Shown here: positions 47,527-57,873 of the stretch, one piece after another
Layout of the letters: each line of letters begins with the position of its first letter
How positions within the stretch are numbered: the first letter of the stretch is position 1
Assembly: GCA_002104985.1 (NCBI GenBank)
Contig: MCGO01000135.1
Location: 40,631-104,630 of the forward strand
Direction: 5' to 3'
DNA length: 64,000 nt
DNA from: Rhizoclosmatium globosum
Taxonomy: Eukaryota > Chytridiomycota > Chytridiomycetes > Chytridiales > Chytriomycetaceae
Notes under the pieces: generated by a model
What the model saw: the letters and a program-made list of their open reading frames with translations, nothing else
Database searches by the model: none
What the model was told of the DNA's origin: nothing
Made by a program: the position numbers and the translations under genes

Positions 47527-48308
47527 ATGTGTCAAAGTCGAATGGTTTGGAGTTACTGCTCTTTGTTTGCTTTTTTATCAGAACTCTTCCTTGAAAACTC
47601 ACACAGGTTATGGTACGTCTGTTGTTTTGACCGGCCCACTGTACCTCCAGTTGCTACTTTCTCAATACGAAAGCTGACATTCGTCTCCACTCTAAGGGCC
47701 GTACACATCCGCTCTCCCTCCGACTGCGAGGTTTGATCAACTGGCCGTCAAACGTCCGCCATCCCGTCCTCGCTTCCTACGTCCGCCACATTTTCCAAAA
47801 CCAGCTCGTGGCTGAACCAGGCATCCGCGCCTCGACCACTGGTCTCTGGGTCAACGTAACTGTCTTTGGCGAAGACCACTCCAAACTCTTGCAACACCCC
47901 AAAATCAGCGGCAGTTCCCCGGAGCAGCGGTCAATCAACTTCAGCAGCGTCAGTATCGTTGATGCCCTTGGAAGAGGCGAAAGACGTATCTCTGAGTTGG
48001 CTGGTAGCAAAAGCAAGAAGGAGTTCCACAAGGCTTTGTTTAAAGATGTTCCTCAAACGGAACTAGTGAAAGAAAGAACCCAGGAAAAGTATAATGGTAC
48101 CAGTCCTCTCCTTGCGCGTGCTCAAAAAGATGGTGTGTTGGATGCTCTTCAAGTGTACCGTGACGTTCCTATCCATTTGCAGGTCAATATCATTCGAAAC
48201 CCAATCCTTAATGCTGAGATTCTTGCTCAGTACGTTGCCAAACAACTATCCCAAAACAAACAACTCCCCCGTATCTACAAATCGCTGTTAGGAAAGTTGA
48301 CAGCTTGA
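47527..48308 (+). CDS. Probable mitochondrial ribosomal protein uS3m-like
   Basis: Two exons, 47527-47612 and 47651-48308, joined by a 38-nt intron (GTACGT..CCAG), give 247 residues. The start may also be at 47542. The body has KADIRLHSKGRTHPLSLRLR, NWPSNVRHPVLASYVRHIFQ and PGIRASTTGLWVNVTVFG. The C terminus, PILNAEILAQYVAKQLSQNK followed by LPRIYKSLL, recalls the uS3 KH-region pattern of organellar S3/Var1. In most fungi S3 is mitochondrially encoded, so a nuclear copy would be notable. The match is by eye only, and another mitoribosome or membrane protein is possible. It lies 110 bp after bL31m in the same direction. Confidence 0.45.
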
Positions 48309-48508
48309 TATTTCCATCAATCAAATAAAGTAATCGACGTGTTTTGATGTATTTATTTCCTTAGAAGTTCTCACCCTCAACGCCACGTCGTTTTTGATGC
48401 TTGCAGGTGGCTGCAGCTTTTCAGGATTGACATTATAGTGAAAGACATGACAGAGGTAAGAAACATGGAATAACATGTAGATATATTAAAGAAGTCAAAA
48501 AAAACTTT
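48309..48508. other. Spacer between uS3m-like gene and satellite
   Basis: About 200 bases holding the 3' end of the upstream gene, with AATAAA at 48324-48329 as a likely poly(A) signal, and a short AT-rich spacer. No convincing gene. Confidence 0.5.
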
Positions 48509-48865
48509 TGTGCTTCCTTCAGTGAGTCTGTTTTTTCAGCAGTCACTTGCACAGAACCAACCACACACTTCCAAGAGCTAAAACTACTCAGAATGTATGG
48601 TCAAAGGCTGCCCCATGATATTCTGCACCAATTTGGGTGTCTTTTGTGCTTCTTTGAGTGAGTCCGCTTTTTCAGCAGTCACTTGCACACCAAGAACCAC
48701 ACACTGCCAAAAGCTAAAACTACTCAGAATGTATTGTTAAAGGCTGCTCCATGATATTCTGCACCAATTTGGGTGTCTTTTGTGCTTCCTTGAGTGAGTC
48801 CGTTTTTTCAGCAGTCACTTGCACACCAAGAACCACACACTGCCAAATTCTAAAACCACTCAGAA
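48509..48865 (+). repeat. Left part of 136-bp satellite array
   Basis: Nearly three units of the same 136-bp satellite that fills 61-64 kb. Each contains TTTTTTCAGCAGTCACTTGC, CTAAAAC.ACTCAGAATG and GGCTGC.CCATGATATTCTG-like segments. These border units are more diverged than those on the right. The last is cut at CAGAA by the retrotransposon. Confidence 0.9.
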
Positions 48866-49005
48866 TGTTGGATGTTTGGTTATGTTGTCAAATTTCTTTT
48901 GTCTTCTTTTTTATCTTGTTGTCAAACGACTAACTGCAGCTACGCATCAGGTGAATAAATACGTATCTTGTTGTCAAACGACTAACTGCGGCTACGCATC
49001 AGAGA
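48866..49005 (+). repeat. 5' LTR of element A
   Basis: 140 bp, begins TGTTGGATGTTTGG and ends CATCAGAGA. It contains two copies of a 52-bp subrepeat starting ATCTTGTTGTCAAACGACTA. Confidence 0.88.
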
Positions 49006-49115
49006 GATTAAGAGTATCTGATCTGCGATTGAGTTTGGGCGAGTCGACATCTCAGTTCGACATCTGCAGTTAACAAGACCACCACCATCCATCCTCACTG
49101 ACCTGTCCATCCAAT

Positions 49116-50087
49116 ATGGCTGACAAGAAGGACTCGGATGATTGTGTAAAATACCCAATCCTGGAAGGAATTGGGAACTATGCAGTCTGGAGCAAGCGAC
49201 TTCTGGTCTATTTGGCTTCGAAAGGCATCACGGGACTTAAGGAAGGAAAGTTCGTATCGCCAAGTACTACGGACCCTGCGAAATTAGCTGAATGGAACAA
49301 GTTGGATACGACGGCGAAGAAATGCCTAGTTCGATTCCTGTCAGACGATGTCTTCATGTCAATCAACGAATCCCAATCCACACAGCTAATTTGGAACAAT
49401 TTACAAGTGACTTATGGAGGAAAAGACTGGGTTACTCGAGTTACACTTCAACGGGAGTTCTTAACGCTTCAATGTACCGATGCGAGAGATGTTGAACCAT
49501 TCCTAAGTCGCGCATCAACTCTTATTACGAAAATGGCTCAATTGGGTGGAGACCAAATTAGTGAAGAAGGAATCGTTGGAACAATTCTATTGGCGATGCC
49601 AGAGGACTTGAATACTGTCAGGCAGGCTCTTCTTGCTGGCGGTGCACTCCCAGACCGGACAAAAATGATTCAGCAAATGCGTGATGAGGCAAGACGTCAA
49701 GTAAAGACTCACGATGATGCCGTTAAGTCAGAGGCGAATCTAGCTCAACGATCTGGAAACAGGAGACCAAGTAGCAAGAGGAAACGATGCAAATGGTGCC
49801 AGAAAAACCATTCAGACGATTTGTGTTTTGTCAAGTACCCAGAGAAAGCGCCTGATTGGTTCAAGGAAATGCTGGAGAAGAAGAAGAAAAGAAAGGAGGA
49901 GGTTGGAAACTTTGCAGATATTGGAAAATCCAATAAAGGCTCCGGCTCTTGGGGAGATTCCCCCTATTACTTCTTGTTGGCTTCTCTTGTCTGGCGAATC
50001 ATCAAAATGTTCATTGATAGTGTTGGGAGAGTATTGGTTCGAAAAGTTTATGCGAACGCGAAACCACGATTCAACTACCATGTGTAA
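49116..50087 (+). CDS. Gag region of element A
   Basis: Open frame of 323 codons beginning MADKKDSDDCVKYPILEGIG. It has the Copia gag (UBN2-like) pattern with WSKRLLVYLASKGI, LIWNNLQVTYGG and AMPEDLNTVRQALL. A zinc knuckle of the CX2CX4HX4C type, CKWCQKNHSDDLCF, follows a basic patch (RRPSSKRKR). The frame then degrades into an unrelated C terminus and stops. Gag would form the virus-like particle and bind the element's RNA. Confidence 0.8.
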   Translation: MADKKDSDDCVKYPILEGIGNYAVWSKRLLVYLASKGITGLKEGKFVSPSTTDPAKLAEWNKLDTTAKKCLVRFLSDDVFMSINESQSTQLIWNNLQVTYGGKDWVTRVTLQREFLTLQCTDARDVEPFLSRASTLITKMAQLGGDQISEEGIVGTILLAMPEDLNTVRQALLAGGALPDRTKMIQQMRDEARRQVKTHDDAVKSEANLAQRSGNRRPSSKRKRCKWCQKNHSDDLCFVKYPEKAPDWFKEMLEKKKKRKEEVGNFADIGKSNKGSGSWGDSPYYFLLASLVWRIIKMFIDSVGRVLVRKVYANAKPRFNYHV

Positions 50088-50452
50088 AGAAGGGGGCAAG
50101 CTCTGTGCTATTCACTCGTGGAAACCTTGAACTGCTCTCATGTGATAGAAAGTGCCACTTTCGAAGAAGATGGAGGGGACGAGTTGTGGTACCTTCCCCA
50201 ACCAAATACTCAGTTCAAGGTTGGCTAGCATATCCTGTTATGAAAGTATTATCAATGGTAAAAATCCTACCAAAGTCGGTAGACAGACTTTGGTTTGGTC
50301 GTCCAAGGAAGAAAAAGCAAGGAAGACGGCATAGTCTCCTGTCGTACAGAGATATGTTCAGTAAATGGATGTGGAAGCTGTTGCAGACACTATTTTTTGG
50401 AGCGACAGTGTTGGTGATGCTTAAACTGGTTTGGGAGACAAGGAACAAATAT

Positions 50453-50544
50453 GGGGACAGCGTTCTTGGTAGTACCTTACCCGAACCTATGCACTTGATA
50501 TCAAGTGCAGATTGGTTAGAGCTCTTTACCAACAACGCTGTCCC
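50453..50544 (+). repeat. 92-base hairpin module, copy 1
   Basis: Ends pair: GGGACAGCG with CGCTGTCCC, then TTGGTA with TACCAA. Inner arms AACCTAT and ATTGGTT pair, and the tip is a perfect 18-base palindrome, GCACTTGATATCAAGTGC at 50491-50508. It lies between gag and protease of element A. Confidence 0.7.
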
Positions 50545-50668
50545 TCCCACGGTGCGTAATGTTACATGTTTTATTGAAGAATCAGCATTCTCTCACTTTA
50601 CAACCAGACACCCCAATTTATCAGTGGGGTTCAGTGTGTTGAAGTCTTTGAGGATCACTTTTCAATAC

Positions 50669-50760
50669 GGGGCCAGCATCCTTGGTAGTACCTTACCCAG
50701 ACCTATGCACCTGAAATCGGGTGCAGATTGGTTAGAGCTCTTTACCAACGATGCTGCCCC
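50669..50760 (+). repeat. 92-base hairpin module, copy 2
   Basis: Diverged duplicate of the module at 50453-50544. The same stems form with changed bases: CAGCAT with ATGCTG in the outer stem, and GCACCTGA with TCGGGTGC at the tip. Changes on both sides keep pairing. Confidence 0.7.
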
Positions 50761-51229
50761 TCTCGCGGTTAGTTTGGCTACCTCTGCTTTGTGTACTATG
50801 GCATACCCTCACATAACCACAACTAGACCTATTGATCTGTCAAATAATGTAGCATTCATGGCCGAACAAAACATAAGACCTGGGAAGCCAAGATGGTGTT
50901 ATGACAGTGGAGCATCTGTTCACATTACTGGAGAGAAGAAGGGGTTTACCAAATTTGTTGAATTTGAAAAACATGATCGTATCCCTATTAGAGTGCCAGG
51001 CAGGTCTACAATTGAAGCCACAGGACGTGGGGATGTGACTCTCTCGTTTAAGTCAAGTAACTCGTATCGAAATGTGAAAATTACAGATGTGCTATATATC
51101 CCAAATGCACCAGTGAGCCTGTTGAGTGGGTGTAAACTGGACGACTCAGGTCATCGAGTCATGATTGTTGATGGCATAGCAACAATTACGAGAAATTCTG
51201 GAGAAGAAGTGGGCGTTGCAAGAAGGTAA

Positions 51230-51925
51230 AAAGGTGGAAATTTATACCTCCTTGATTGTGAATATGCTAAGAACTACAATGATGTGTACATTCTGGCTGC
51301 GTTGGAGACAGAAATTTGGCACCGACGCCTCGGCCATTGTGGAATTCAAGTTATCAATGCATTGAAACGCGCAAAAATAATCAAATCAGATGTAACACGA
51401 AGCGAATGTAATTGCCACTCGTGTGCGGCTGGGAAATCAATAAGAAAGTCAGTCCCAAAGGAACGACACTGGGCAACTCAACCACTGGAGGAGGTCCACA
51501 TGGACACTTACTCTATGGGAAAACCAACTCTGGGTGGAAAACAATATATGGTGATGTTTACGGACGCGTTCTCTGGATACTCAGTTGGATATCTTCAATC
51601 AAAGAAATCAGGATCAGAAACACTGGATTCTTTCAAATCATTCAAAAATACAGTTGAAGCAGATACAGGGAGACAGATTAAAAGACTGCATGGGGACAAT
51701 GGTACTGAATTCATCAACAAAGAATTTGAGAAATTCTGTACCGATCACAATATTGTGCGAACAGACTCAACCCTGTATGTGCATGAACAAAATGGGATTG
51801 CGTAGCGAAAGAATCAAACCATTGCAGGAATGGCCCTAGCAATGCTGCATGAAGCAAATCTTCCAATATCATACTGGGGGGAAGCCTTTATGTGTGCAAT
51901 CTACTTGAGTAATAGATGTCCACTT
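51230..51925 (+). pseudogene. Integrase region of element A, first part, stop at catalytic Glu
   Basis: Starts with the HHCC zinc domain (IWHRRLGHCG, CNCHSCAAGKS) and the DDE core: VHMDTYSM gives the first Asp and LHGDNGTEF the second. At the third position, where the family reads NGxAERxNxTI, the sequence has a TAG (51803-51805) between NGIA and RKNQTI, so the catalytic Glu codon is the stop. Element B interrupts the frame at 51925. Confidence 0.8.
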
Positions 51926-52420
51926 TGTTGATGTTCGAGGGCTGGATTCACATCCAGTTGGATTCATTATCCCTCTGCTCCGTCAACAGAGATTATCACA
52001 ATATAAACTCTTTATATTTATCTTTATTTAATTGTAAATAAATCACATCTTCTCGACTCATACTTCTTGCTTCGAAGGACACAACACTTAACATCTTCCT
52101 AGGAGATATAGTGAAAGGGACGCCTTGACCATCCGTGGGTTGTGCTTTTGGATCTAGCAGTATGGGTTTTTAAGCTGCTCAGAGAGATTGAGAAGATTTA
52201 ATGGTTTTCAACCAATCAGAACGCTTCATCACAGTGTTGACAAATGGGTTCCATTGACCCATTGGCCCTTATACAACAAGGACCATTTACCCATTCAGTG
52301 ATTGGTAAACACCAAAGTGGCAGTAAAAACACCTATAAGAAGGGTGGAGTCTGCAGCAAGAAAGACTCAGTTCTCTCTTGACACACAAAACCCAACAGCT
52401 CTCAAGCTCACTGTTCAACA
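51926..52420 (+). repeat. 5' LTR of element B
   Basis: 495 bp, TGTTGA..TCAACA. CCAAT boxes and TATAAGAAGG near 52334 may form its promoter. The gag-pol start codon is only 16 bases after the LTR, leaving almost no room for a standard primer-binding site. Confidence 0.93.
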
Positions 52421-52435
52421 CAAAAGCAATCCAAT

Positions 52436-55400
52436 ATGGTCCACACTACCGATATTCTCAAGTCCGGTCTCCGCCCCAAGCGCTTTACCGGATCCACTCA
52501 CTTGGACCTTGTCCAGTATGTCCGTGACAAGATCATGCCATACGCTCGCTCCCATGGCCTTGCCAGTGTTTTAGCCGCTGGTTATGACGTTGGTCCAGCT
52601 CCCCAGATTCCAGTGGTCCTTGCTGCCATCGCCAATCCAGGCCCACTCCCAGTGGGTGCCAATGCTGGTGCACGTGCACAATGGGACTCGGCTTGGAAAA
52701 CTTACCAAGACCAACAGTCCACCAATCATGACGCTCAGAAGTTGTACTTCGATGAACGCAAGCGTCATGAGGATCGGTTTGAGAAGAATGACAAAGCCAA
52801 CGCCATTCTTCACGAATGTTTCTCCACATACGACATGTCTCGTGTCGCTATGCATGACAATGCTTCCCAGAAGCTTGTGACTTTGCTCTCCCTCTACAAT
52901 GCTGGAGGGCTTACTGGTTCCTCTGGAACCCAATGGCAGACTCAGTGGATCAACACCACCTGTCATTCTGATGCAAGTAATCAGGATACTCTTGAATTTG
53001 TTGAAAGGATCTCCGATCTTGTGACCTCTCACCAATCCATCTATCCAGAGGAAGTTCATCACCGTACTCTCCTTGATCACTGTGTCAGTAAACTTACCAT
53101 TTCTCCTCCTCCACAGAAGGAGTTCGCTGGTCTTGCCCAGAATATTGCTTCCAGCAATACCCAGTCTTTTGAGCCTCCGCTCATCCCTGGTCCTTTGGTT
53201 GGAGGTCTTCCTGGTCCTCTTGTTCCTGGTCCTAATCACTACGGGTTGGCAGTTGCTAAATTTGTTCAAGACTTGCAGAACGCTGCGGCGGTCATGGCAA
53301 AGAACAAATCCCTTCAACAGCCTTCTATCAAACGTGGTGTGAAGGCTTCATCTGACACTGCTGCGTCCGCTCAGATGGAGAAGGTTTGCAAGATCCACGG
53401 CAAAGGCTCTCATCATGATTCTGAATGCCGCTCCCAGAAGGGCAAGAAACCATCAAAGTTTCAAGCCAAAGACACCACAGCAAAGTGTCGAGTTTGTAAT
53501 GCTACCACTCACACCAAGCTTCGAGACTGTCCAGTTGCCAAGAAGGTTTTCTCTGGCTCTGCCAAGAAGGTTGCTACTCCCAGTAGTGACGACGAGATGG
53601 AAGACTCTTCTTCCACCTCTCAAGTTTCTGGCTCTGGTTCCACCACCAAGAATACTGGTGGCAAGAAGTCCAAGCATTCTGCGGCTATTGCCCGTGCTCT
53701 TCTTAACGATGAATTGGGTGCTCTTGAAGGTCAACAAGCTCTTGCTGCTACTTTCAACCCAGATCATCAAGGATTCCCACGTGATCCTACCCGCCGTCGT
53801 ACTATTCTGGACTCTGGCGCTTCCCGTTGGATGACTCCATACAAGGAGGATTTCATCACTCTACAGTTGATAGACAACGGGGGAAGTATCTCCACTGCAA
53901 GCAACTCCAAGCTTCCAATCATGGGACATGGTACTGTTGCTATGACATTTGGAGCCTATGAACACCATATGGATGCGTTGTACGTTCCTGGTCTTCATGA
54001 ACCACTTGCCTCTGTTTCTGGAATCACTAATGAAACTCGTGGCTCAGTCTCTTTTGAACAAGGTAAAGTTTATCTTGTCCTTCAAAATGGATTCCGCTAT
54101 CTCATTGCTAACCGTGTGGGTGATCTCTACTATCTCCTCTCATCAGACACGTCCGACACTGAAATGGATAGCGACAGTGGTAAGCGTAAGCGAGGCGCTA
54201 CTGCTCTTGATACTGATGATCATTCCTCAACTCTAGATGACTCCACTGGTTCTGAACCTGTGACCTCTCAGGAGGACGTCATTGTTGATGCTGTTGGGAA
54301 GGACTTGGAAACTGTCGAAGTAATTCCAAAACGTCTTAAACTGATTGGTGTACCTCAAACTAATCGTCATTTGCATAACAGATTGCTGAAGAGAAAGCAG
54401 CACAAGTTGACATTGAAGGATCTTCTTAATTTGCACCGCAAGTTTGGTCACTTGAGTCTACGTATTATTCTTGATACTTTAAACAGTGCAAATGAAATAA
54501 AATATGTTGTTGATGATTCTGTCTCTCATATTTTAGAAGCTTCAACTCTTGAGAATTGTCTTGTTTGTGCAAAGCACAAACTCACTCAGCAACCTATCTA
54601 CTCCACGCATAATCCAGCCTCTCGTATTGGGGGCAGATTGCATGCTGACATCAAAGCTCTGAAAGACAGTGCACCAAATGATGAGTCATATTGGTTATGT
54701 ATTGTTGATGAGTTTACACGATGGATCACAATTATTCTTCTTGAAAAGAAGGATGATGCTTGCTCTAAACTACGCCAATTCATTGGACAGTTTGAACAAG
54801 AGCACAATGTGATTGTAGGTGAGGTTCGTTCAGACACTGCTGAAATTACAACAACCCAATGGTTTCTTAGTTTCTGCAGTAAGCGTGTGAATAAGATTGA
54901 GGTCAATGCATCTCCCCCTTATACCAAAGAACTGAACGGTTTAGTTGAAAGAACTATTCGCACTTTAGAAGACATGGCATATTGCCTACTTTCTCAAAGT
55001 AAGCTTCCTGGAGAATACTATTTTGTGTATGCTCTGTATTATGCAGCTGTCCTGAAGAACATGGTGTATCATCCTTTCCTGAAGGCAACACCATTCTTTA
55101 CTCTCTTCAAGCGACATCCTGACACTAAAAGTATTCATACTTTTGGTTCCCTGACATCAATCTTTATCCACAAAGATCAACGGCTCAGGAGAAATGTGAT
55201 TGAAAAATCTGAACTTGGTCTATTCCTTGGTACACGCGGGGTTGATAGACAAGTCTATTTAGTAGAGAACTACCGAACAGGGAAGATTGATAAGTTACAT
55301 CATATTCTTGTTCATGATGGTATCCATCTTGGGATGAATCCAAGCGATCATATCCTTCAGTTAGCCGAGGCCAGCTACCCTCTTGAGTCATTGGATATTT

Positions 55401-57361
55401 CAGGAGTATCTAATTCAAATCAGACAGAAGAACTGCAGCCATCTACATCCGATGTAGATGACTCATCTGACTATTCGGAGTCAGAAAGTTCTGAAACTGA
55501 TGACGACTCAGATGGTGAATTTGAGGCTGATGATTACGATATTGCTTATGCTGTATCACAAGCTGAATCAAACACTGATTCAGTTCTATCTTATTTCTTA
55601 CGGGATCACTTCGCCAAGTATACTTGGGTCAAACCGGCTCCGAGCCCGGTTCCGACTGAAACTTTGAAAAAGGGGAACTTGCCTCCTGCTCCAAAGGATA
55701 TCGAAGAGGCCATGGCAGACCCAGTCTTTGCTGCCTACTGGTTAGCTGCCATGATAAGGGAAATAAATGACCTCGTTAAAAACGAGACTTGGCAAGAAAC
55801 TGTTCTGCCAAAAGGTGCGCGTCTCATGACTGGTAAATGGGTTTTTGACTACAAAATCTCAAAGAACGATGTTGTACTTCGTTTTAAAGCGAGATGGGTA
55901 GCCCGTGGCTTCTCTCAAGTGAAGAACATTGACTATTTTCACACCTACTCTCCAGTAGCCCGAGCTGAGACTATCAGATTCCTGATTGCTTTCGCTGCTC
56001 TTGTTGGAAAGTTTGTTATGGTGGTAGATGTTCCCAACGCGTTTGTTCACGGTGATACCGATACAGAACTGTATTTGGAGATGCCTCACGGTTTCAAGAA
56101 AGTAAACCTTCATGGACAACAGATTGTCTGTAGGCTCTTGAAAAGCTTGTATGGAATACATCAAGCCAGTCGTATCTGGTTTGAAACACTTGTTGCTTTT
56201 CATAAATCTCTTGGGTTTGAAACTAATCAGGCTGACACTTGTCACATGATTAAGGATATTCCCTCTACAACCAATTCTGAACCTGTCAACACTTTACAGA
56301 TGGCATGTCATGTTGACGATCTCTTGTACCTAACTGAGGACAGAGTTGCCGCTGAGAATCAGCTCCTCAAACTTAATGCTAAGTTTGGTAGAGGGACCCA
56401 AGGTCCTGCTGAATGGTTTCTCAAAACTGAAATTGTGCAGTTTGAAAACTGTACTTGGGTTGGTCAACCAACCTATGTTCGACAGATTCTGCAATTTGTA
56501 GGAATGCAGGACTCAAATGCGTCTGCAAAAACACCCATGTCCCCAAAATGGAAACATGACACCACACTTGGCTACTTAGATGTTGTTGAGTCTGCGGCAT
56601 ATAGATCTGTGATCATGTGTTTAGCGTATTTGGCGGGGAAGACGCGACCAGATCTTTCATGTAGTGTTGGAATTCTTGCGCAATTCCAAGTTCAACCTAC
56701 AAATGGTGATATGTTAGCACTGAAGCGCATCCTCACTTATCTCTGTGGGAAGCGCGATCTCGGACTTTGTTACAATAAAACAAACCAAACTATTCAACGT
56801 GTTGACGGGGGAAATTATTTCCTCAATGATCCAATTCAACGACCTATTTGCTATGCTGATGCATCATATGCAGAAGAGGCAAACAGGGCATCACGCTCTG
56901 GTATTGTGATTTTATTCGCTGGATCTGCCATCATGTGGCAATCCAAGAAACAGTCAGTGATTGCTCAGTCATCAACTGAGGCTGAAATCATTGCTCTTTC
57001 TGAAGCAATTCGCGAATGCTTATGGCTTCTTCAAGTTATGAAAGCTTCAAAAATCACTGGTCAGGATCATCTTGTTATCAAACAAGATAACACATCTGCT
57101 GTCTTGATCACTGAAAATCAAGGCCAACACGCTCCACGTGTCAAACACATGGATGTAAAGGATAGATTCATTGGCCACCACATTACCAATGGTAATATTG
57201 TTTTAGAAAGATGCCCAACTGAAAAGATGTGGGCTAATTTTCTGACAAAGCCTGTTGGGCCATCTGAACATGATGCCGCCACAAATAATCTTGGCATGAG
57301 GAGTTTGGCTATGTTGCAAGAAGTCAATACTCTCATCACACCCCGAGACGCAGCAAAGTAA
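52436..57361 (+). CDS. Gag-Pol polyprotein of element B
   Basis: 1641 residues in one frame. Gag occupies about the first 400 residues and ends in Cys/His motifs (CKIHGKGSHHDSEC, CRVCNATTHTKLRDC). Protease: TILDSGASRWMTPY. Integrase: HRKFGHLS..CLVCAKH zinc domain, then Asp in LHADIKAL, Asp in VRSDTAEI and Glu in ELNGLVERTIRTL. RT: GKWVFDYKIS, VVDVPNAFVHGD and the catalytic HVDDLLYL (His replaces the usual Tyr). RNase H: ICYADASYAEE, QSSTEAEIIAL and IKQDNTSAV. Gag and pol are fused with no frameshift signal, as in many Copia elements. All catalytic residues look intact, so it may be active. Confidence 0.95.
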   Translation: MVHTTDILKSGLRPKRFTGSTHLDLVQYVRDKIMPYARSHGLASVLAAGYDVGPAPQIPVVLAAIANPGPLPVGANAGARAQWDSAWKTYQDQQSTNHDAQKLYFDERKRHEDRFEKNDKANAILHECFSTYDMSRVAMHDNASQKLVTLLSLYNAGGLTGSSGTQWQTQWINTTCHSDASNQDTLEFVERISDLVTSHQSIYPEEVHHRTLLDHCVSKLTISPPPQKEFAGLAQNIASSNTQSFEPPLIPGPLVGGLPGPLVPGPNHYGLAVAKFVQDLQNAAAVMAKNKSLQQPSIKRGVKASSDTAASAQMEKVCKIHGKGSHHDSECRSQKGKKPSKFQAKDTTAKCRVCNATTHTKLRDCPVAKKVFSGSAKKVATPSSDDEMEDSSSTSQVSGSGSTTKNTGGKKSKHSAAIARALLNDELGALEGQQALAATFNPDHQGFPRDPTRRRTILDSGASRWMTPYKEDFITLQLIDNGGSISTASNSKLPIMGHGTVAMTFGAYEHHMDALYVPGLHEPLASVSGITNETRGSVSFEQGKVYLVLQNGFRYLIANRVGDLYYLLSSDTSDTEMDSDSGKRKRGATALDTDDHSSTLDDSTGSEPVTSQEDVIVDAVGKDLETVEVIPKRLKLIGVPQTNRHLHNRLLKRKQHKLTLKDLLNLHRKFGHLSLRIILDTLNSANEIKYVVDDSVSHILEASTLENCLVCAKHKLTQQPIYSTHNPASRIGGRLHADIKALKDSAPNDESYWLCIVDEFTRWITIILLEKKDDACSKLRQFIGQFEQEHNVIVGEVRSDTAEITTTQWFLSFCSKRVNKIEVNASPPYTKELNGLVERTIRTLEDMAYCLLSQSKLPGEYYFVYALYYAAVLKNMVYHPFLKATPFFTLFKRHPDTKSIHTFGSLTSIFIHKDQRLRRNVIEKSELGLFLGTRGVDRQVYLVENYRTGKIDKLHHILVHDGIHLGMNPSDHILQLAEASYPLESLDISGVSNSNQTEELQPSTSDVDDSSDYSESESSETDDDSDGEFEADDYDIAYAVSQAESNTDSVLSYFLRDHFAKYTWVKPAPSPVPTETLKKGNLPPAPKDIEEAMADPVFAAYWLAAMIREINDLVKNETWQETVLPKGARLMTGKWVFDYKISKNDVVLRFKARWVARGFSQVKNIDYFHTYSPVARAETIRFLIAFAALVGKFVMVVDVPNAFVHGDTDTELYLEMPHGFKKVNLHGQQIVCRLLKSLYGIHQASRIWFETLVAFHKSLGFETNQADTCHMIKDIPSTTNSEPVNTLQMACHVDDLLYLTEDRVAAENQLLKLNAKFGRGTQGPAEWFLKTEIVQFENCTWVGQPTYVRQILQFVGMQDSNASAKTPMSPKWKHDTTLGYLDVVESAAYRSVIMCLAYLAGKTRPDLSCSVGILAQFQVQPTNGDMLALKRILTYLCGKRDLGLCYNKTNQTIQRVDGGNYFLNDPIQRPICYADASYAEEANRASRSGIVILFAGSAIMWQSKKQSVIAQSSTEAEIIALSEAIRECLWLLQVMKASKITGQDHLVIKQDNTSAVLITENQGQHAPRVKHMDVKDRFIGHHITNGNIVLERCPTEKMWANFLTKPVGPSEHDAATNNLGMRSLAMLQEVNTLITPRDAAK

Positions 57362-57374
57362 TAATGCGGGGGAA

Positions 57375-57868
57375 TGTTGATGTTCGAGGGCTGGATTCAC
57401 ATCCAGTTGGATTCATTATCCCTCTGCTCCGTCAACAGAGATTATCACAATATAAACTCTTTATATTTATCTTTATTTAATTGTAAATAAATCACATCTT
57501 CTCGACTCATACTTCTTGCTTCGAAGGACACAACACTTAACATCTTCCTAGGAGATATAGTGAAAGGACGCCTTGACCATCCGTGGGTTGTGCTTTTGGA
57601 TCTAGCAGTATGGGTTTTTAAGCTGCTCAGAGAGATTGAGAAGATTTAATGGTTTTCAACCAATCAGAACGCTTCATCACAGTGTTGACAAATGGGTTCC
57701 ATTGACCCATTGGCCCTTATACAACAAGGACCATTTACCCATTCAGTGATTGGTAAACACCAAAGTGGCAGTAAAAACACCTATAAGAAGGGTGGAGTCT
57801 GCAGCAAGAAAGACTCAGTTCTCTCTTGACACACAAAACCCAACAGCTCTCAAGCTCACTGTTCAACA
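57375..57868 (+). repeat. 3' LTR of element B
   Basis: 494 bp, same as the 5' LTR except one G fewer in GAAAGGACGCC. A polypurine tract GCGGGGGAA lies just before it. Confidence 0.93.
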
Positions 57869-57873
57869 CACTT

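Larger units (their letters stand above)
50105..51229 (+). pseudogene. Protease region of element A
   Basis: Open for 374 codons. The first two thirds contain the two hairpin modules and no recognisable domain. The end has the retropepsin-like active site WCYDSGASVHITG, with the flap-side block IEATGRGDVTLSF and VLYIPNAPVSLLSG. A TAA at 51227-51229 interrupts the frame; the same frame continues at once as KGGNLYLLDCEYAK into the integrase. Confidence 0.7.
51926..57868 (+). mobile_element. Copia-type LTR retrotransposon B, intact and young
   Basis: 5943 bp with LTRs of 495 and 494 bp starting TGTTGA and ending TCAACA, a perfect 6-base inverted repeat. Target duplication CACTT at 51921-51925 and 57869-57873. 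One uninterrupted gag-pol frame. The LTRs differ, as far as I can read, by a single G in a GGG/GG run. It sits inside the integrase of element A. Confidence 0.96.

Noticed and set aside
48360..48495. Short minus-strand frame of about 51 codons downstream of the uS3m-like gene
   Set aside because: Some stretches look protein-like, but there is no homology I recognise and it overlaps the expected 3' UTR.
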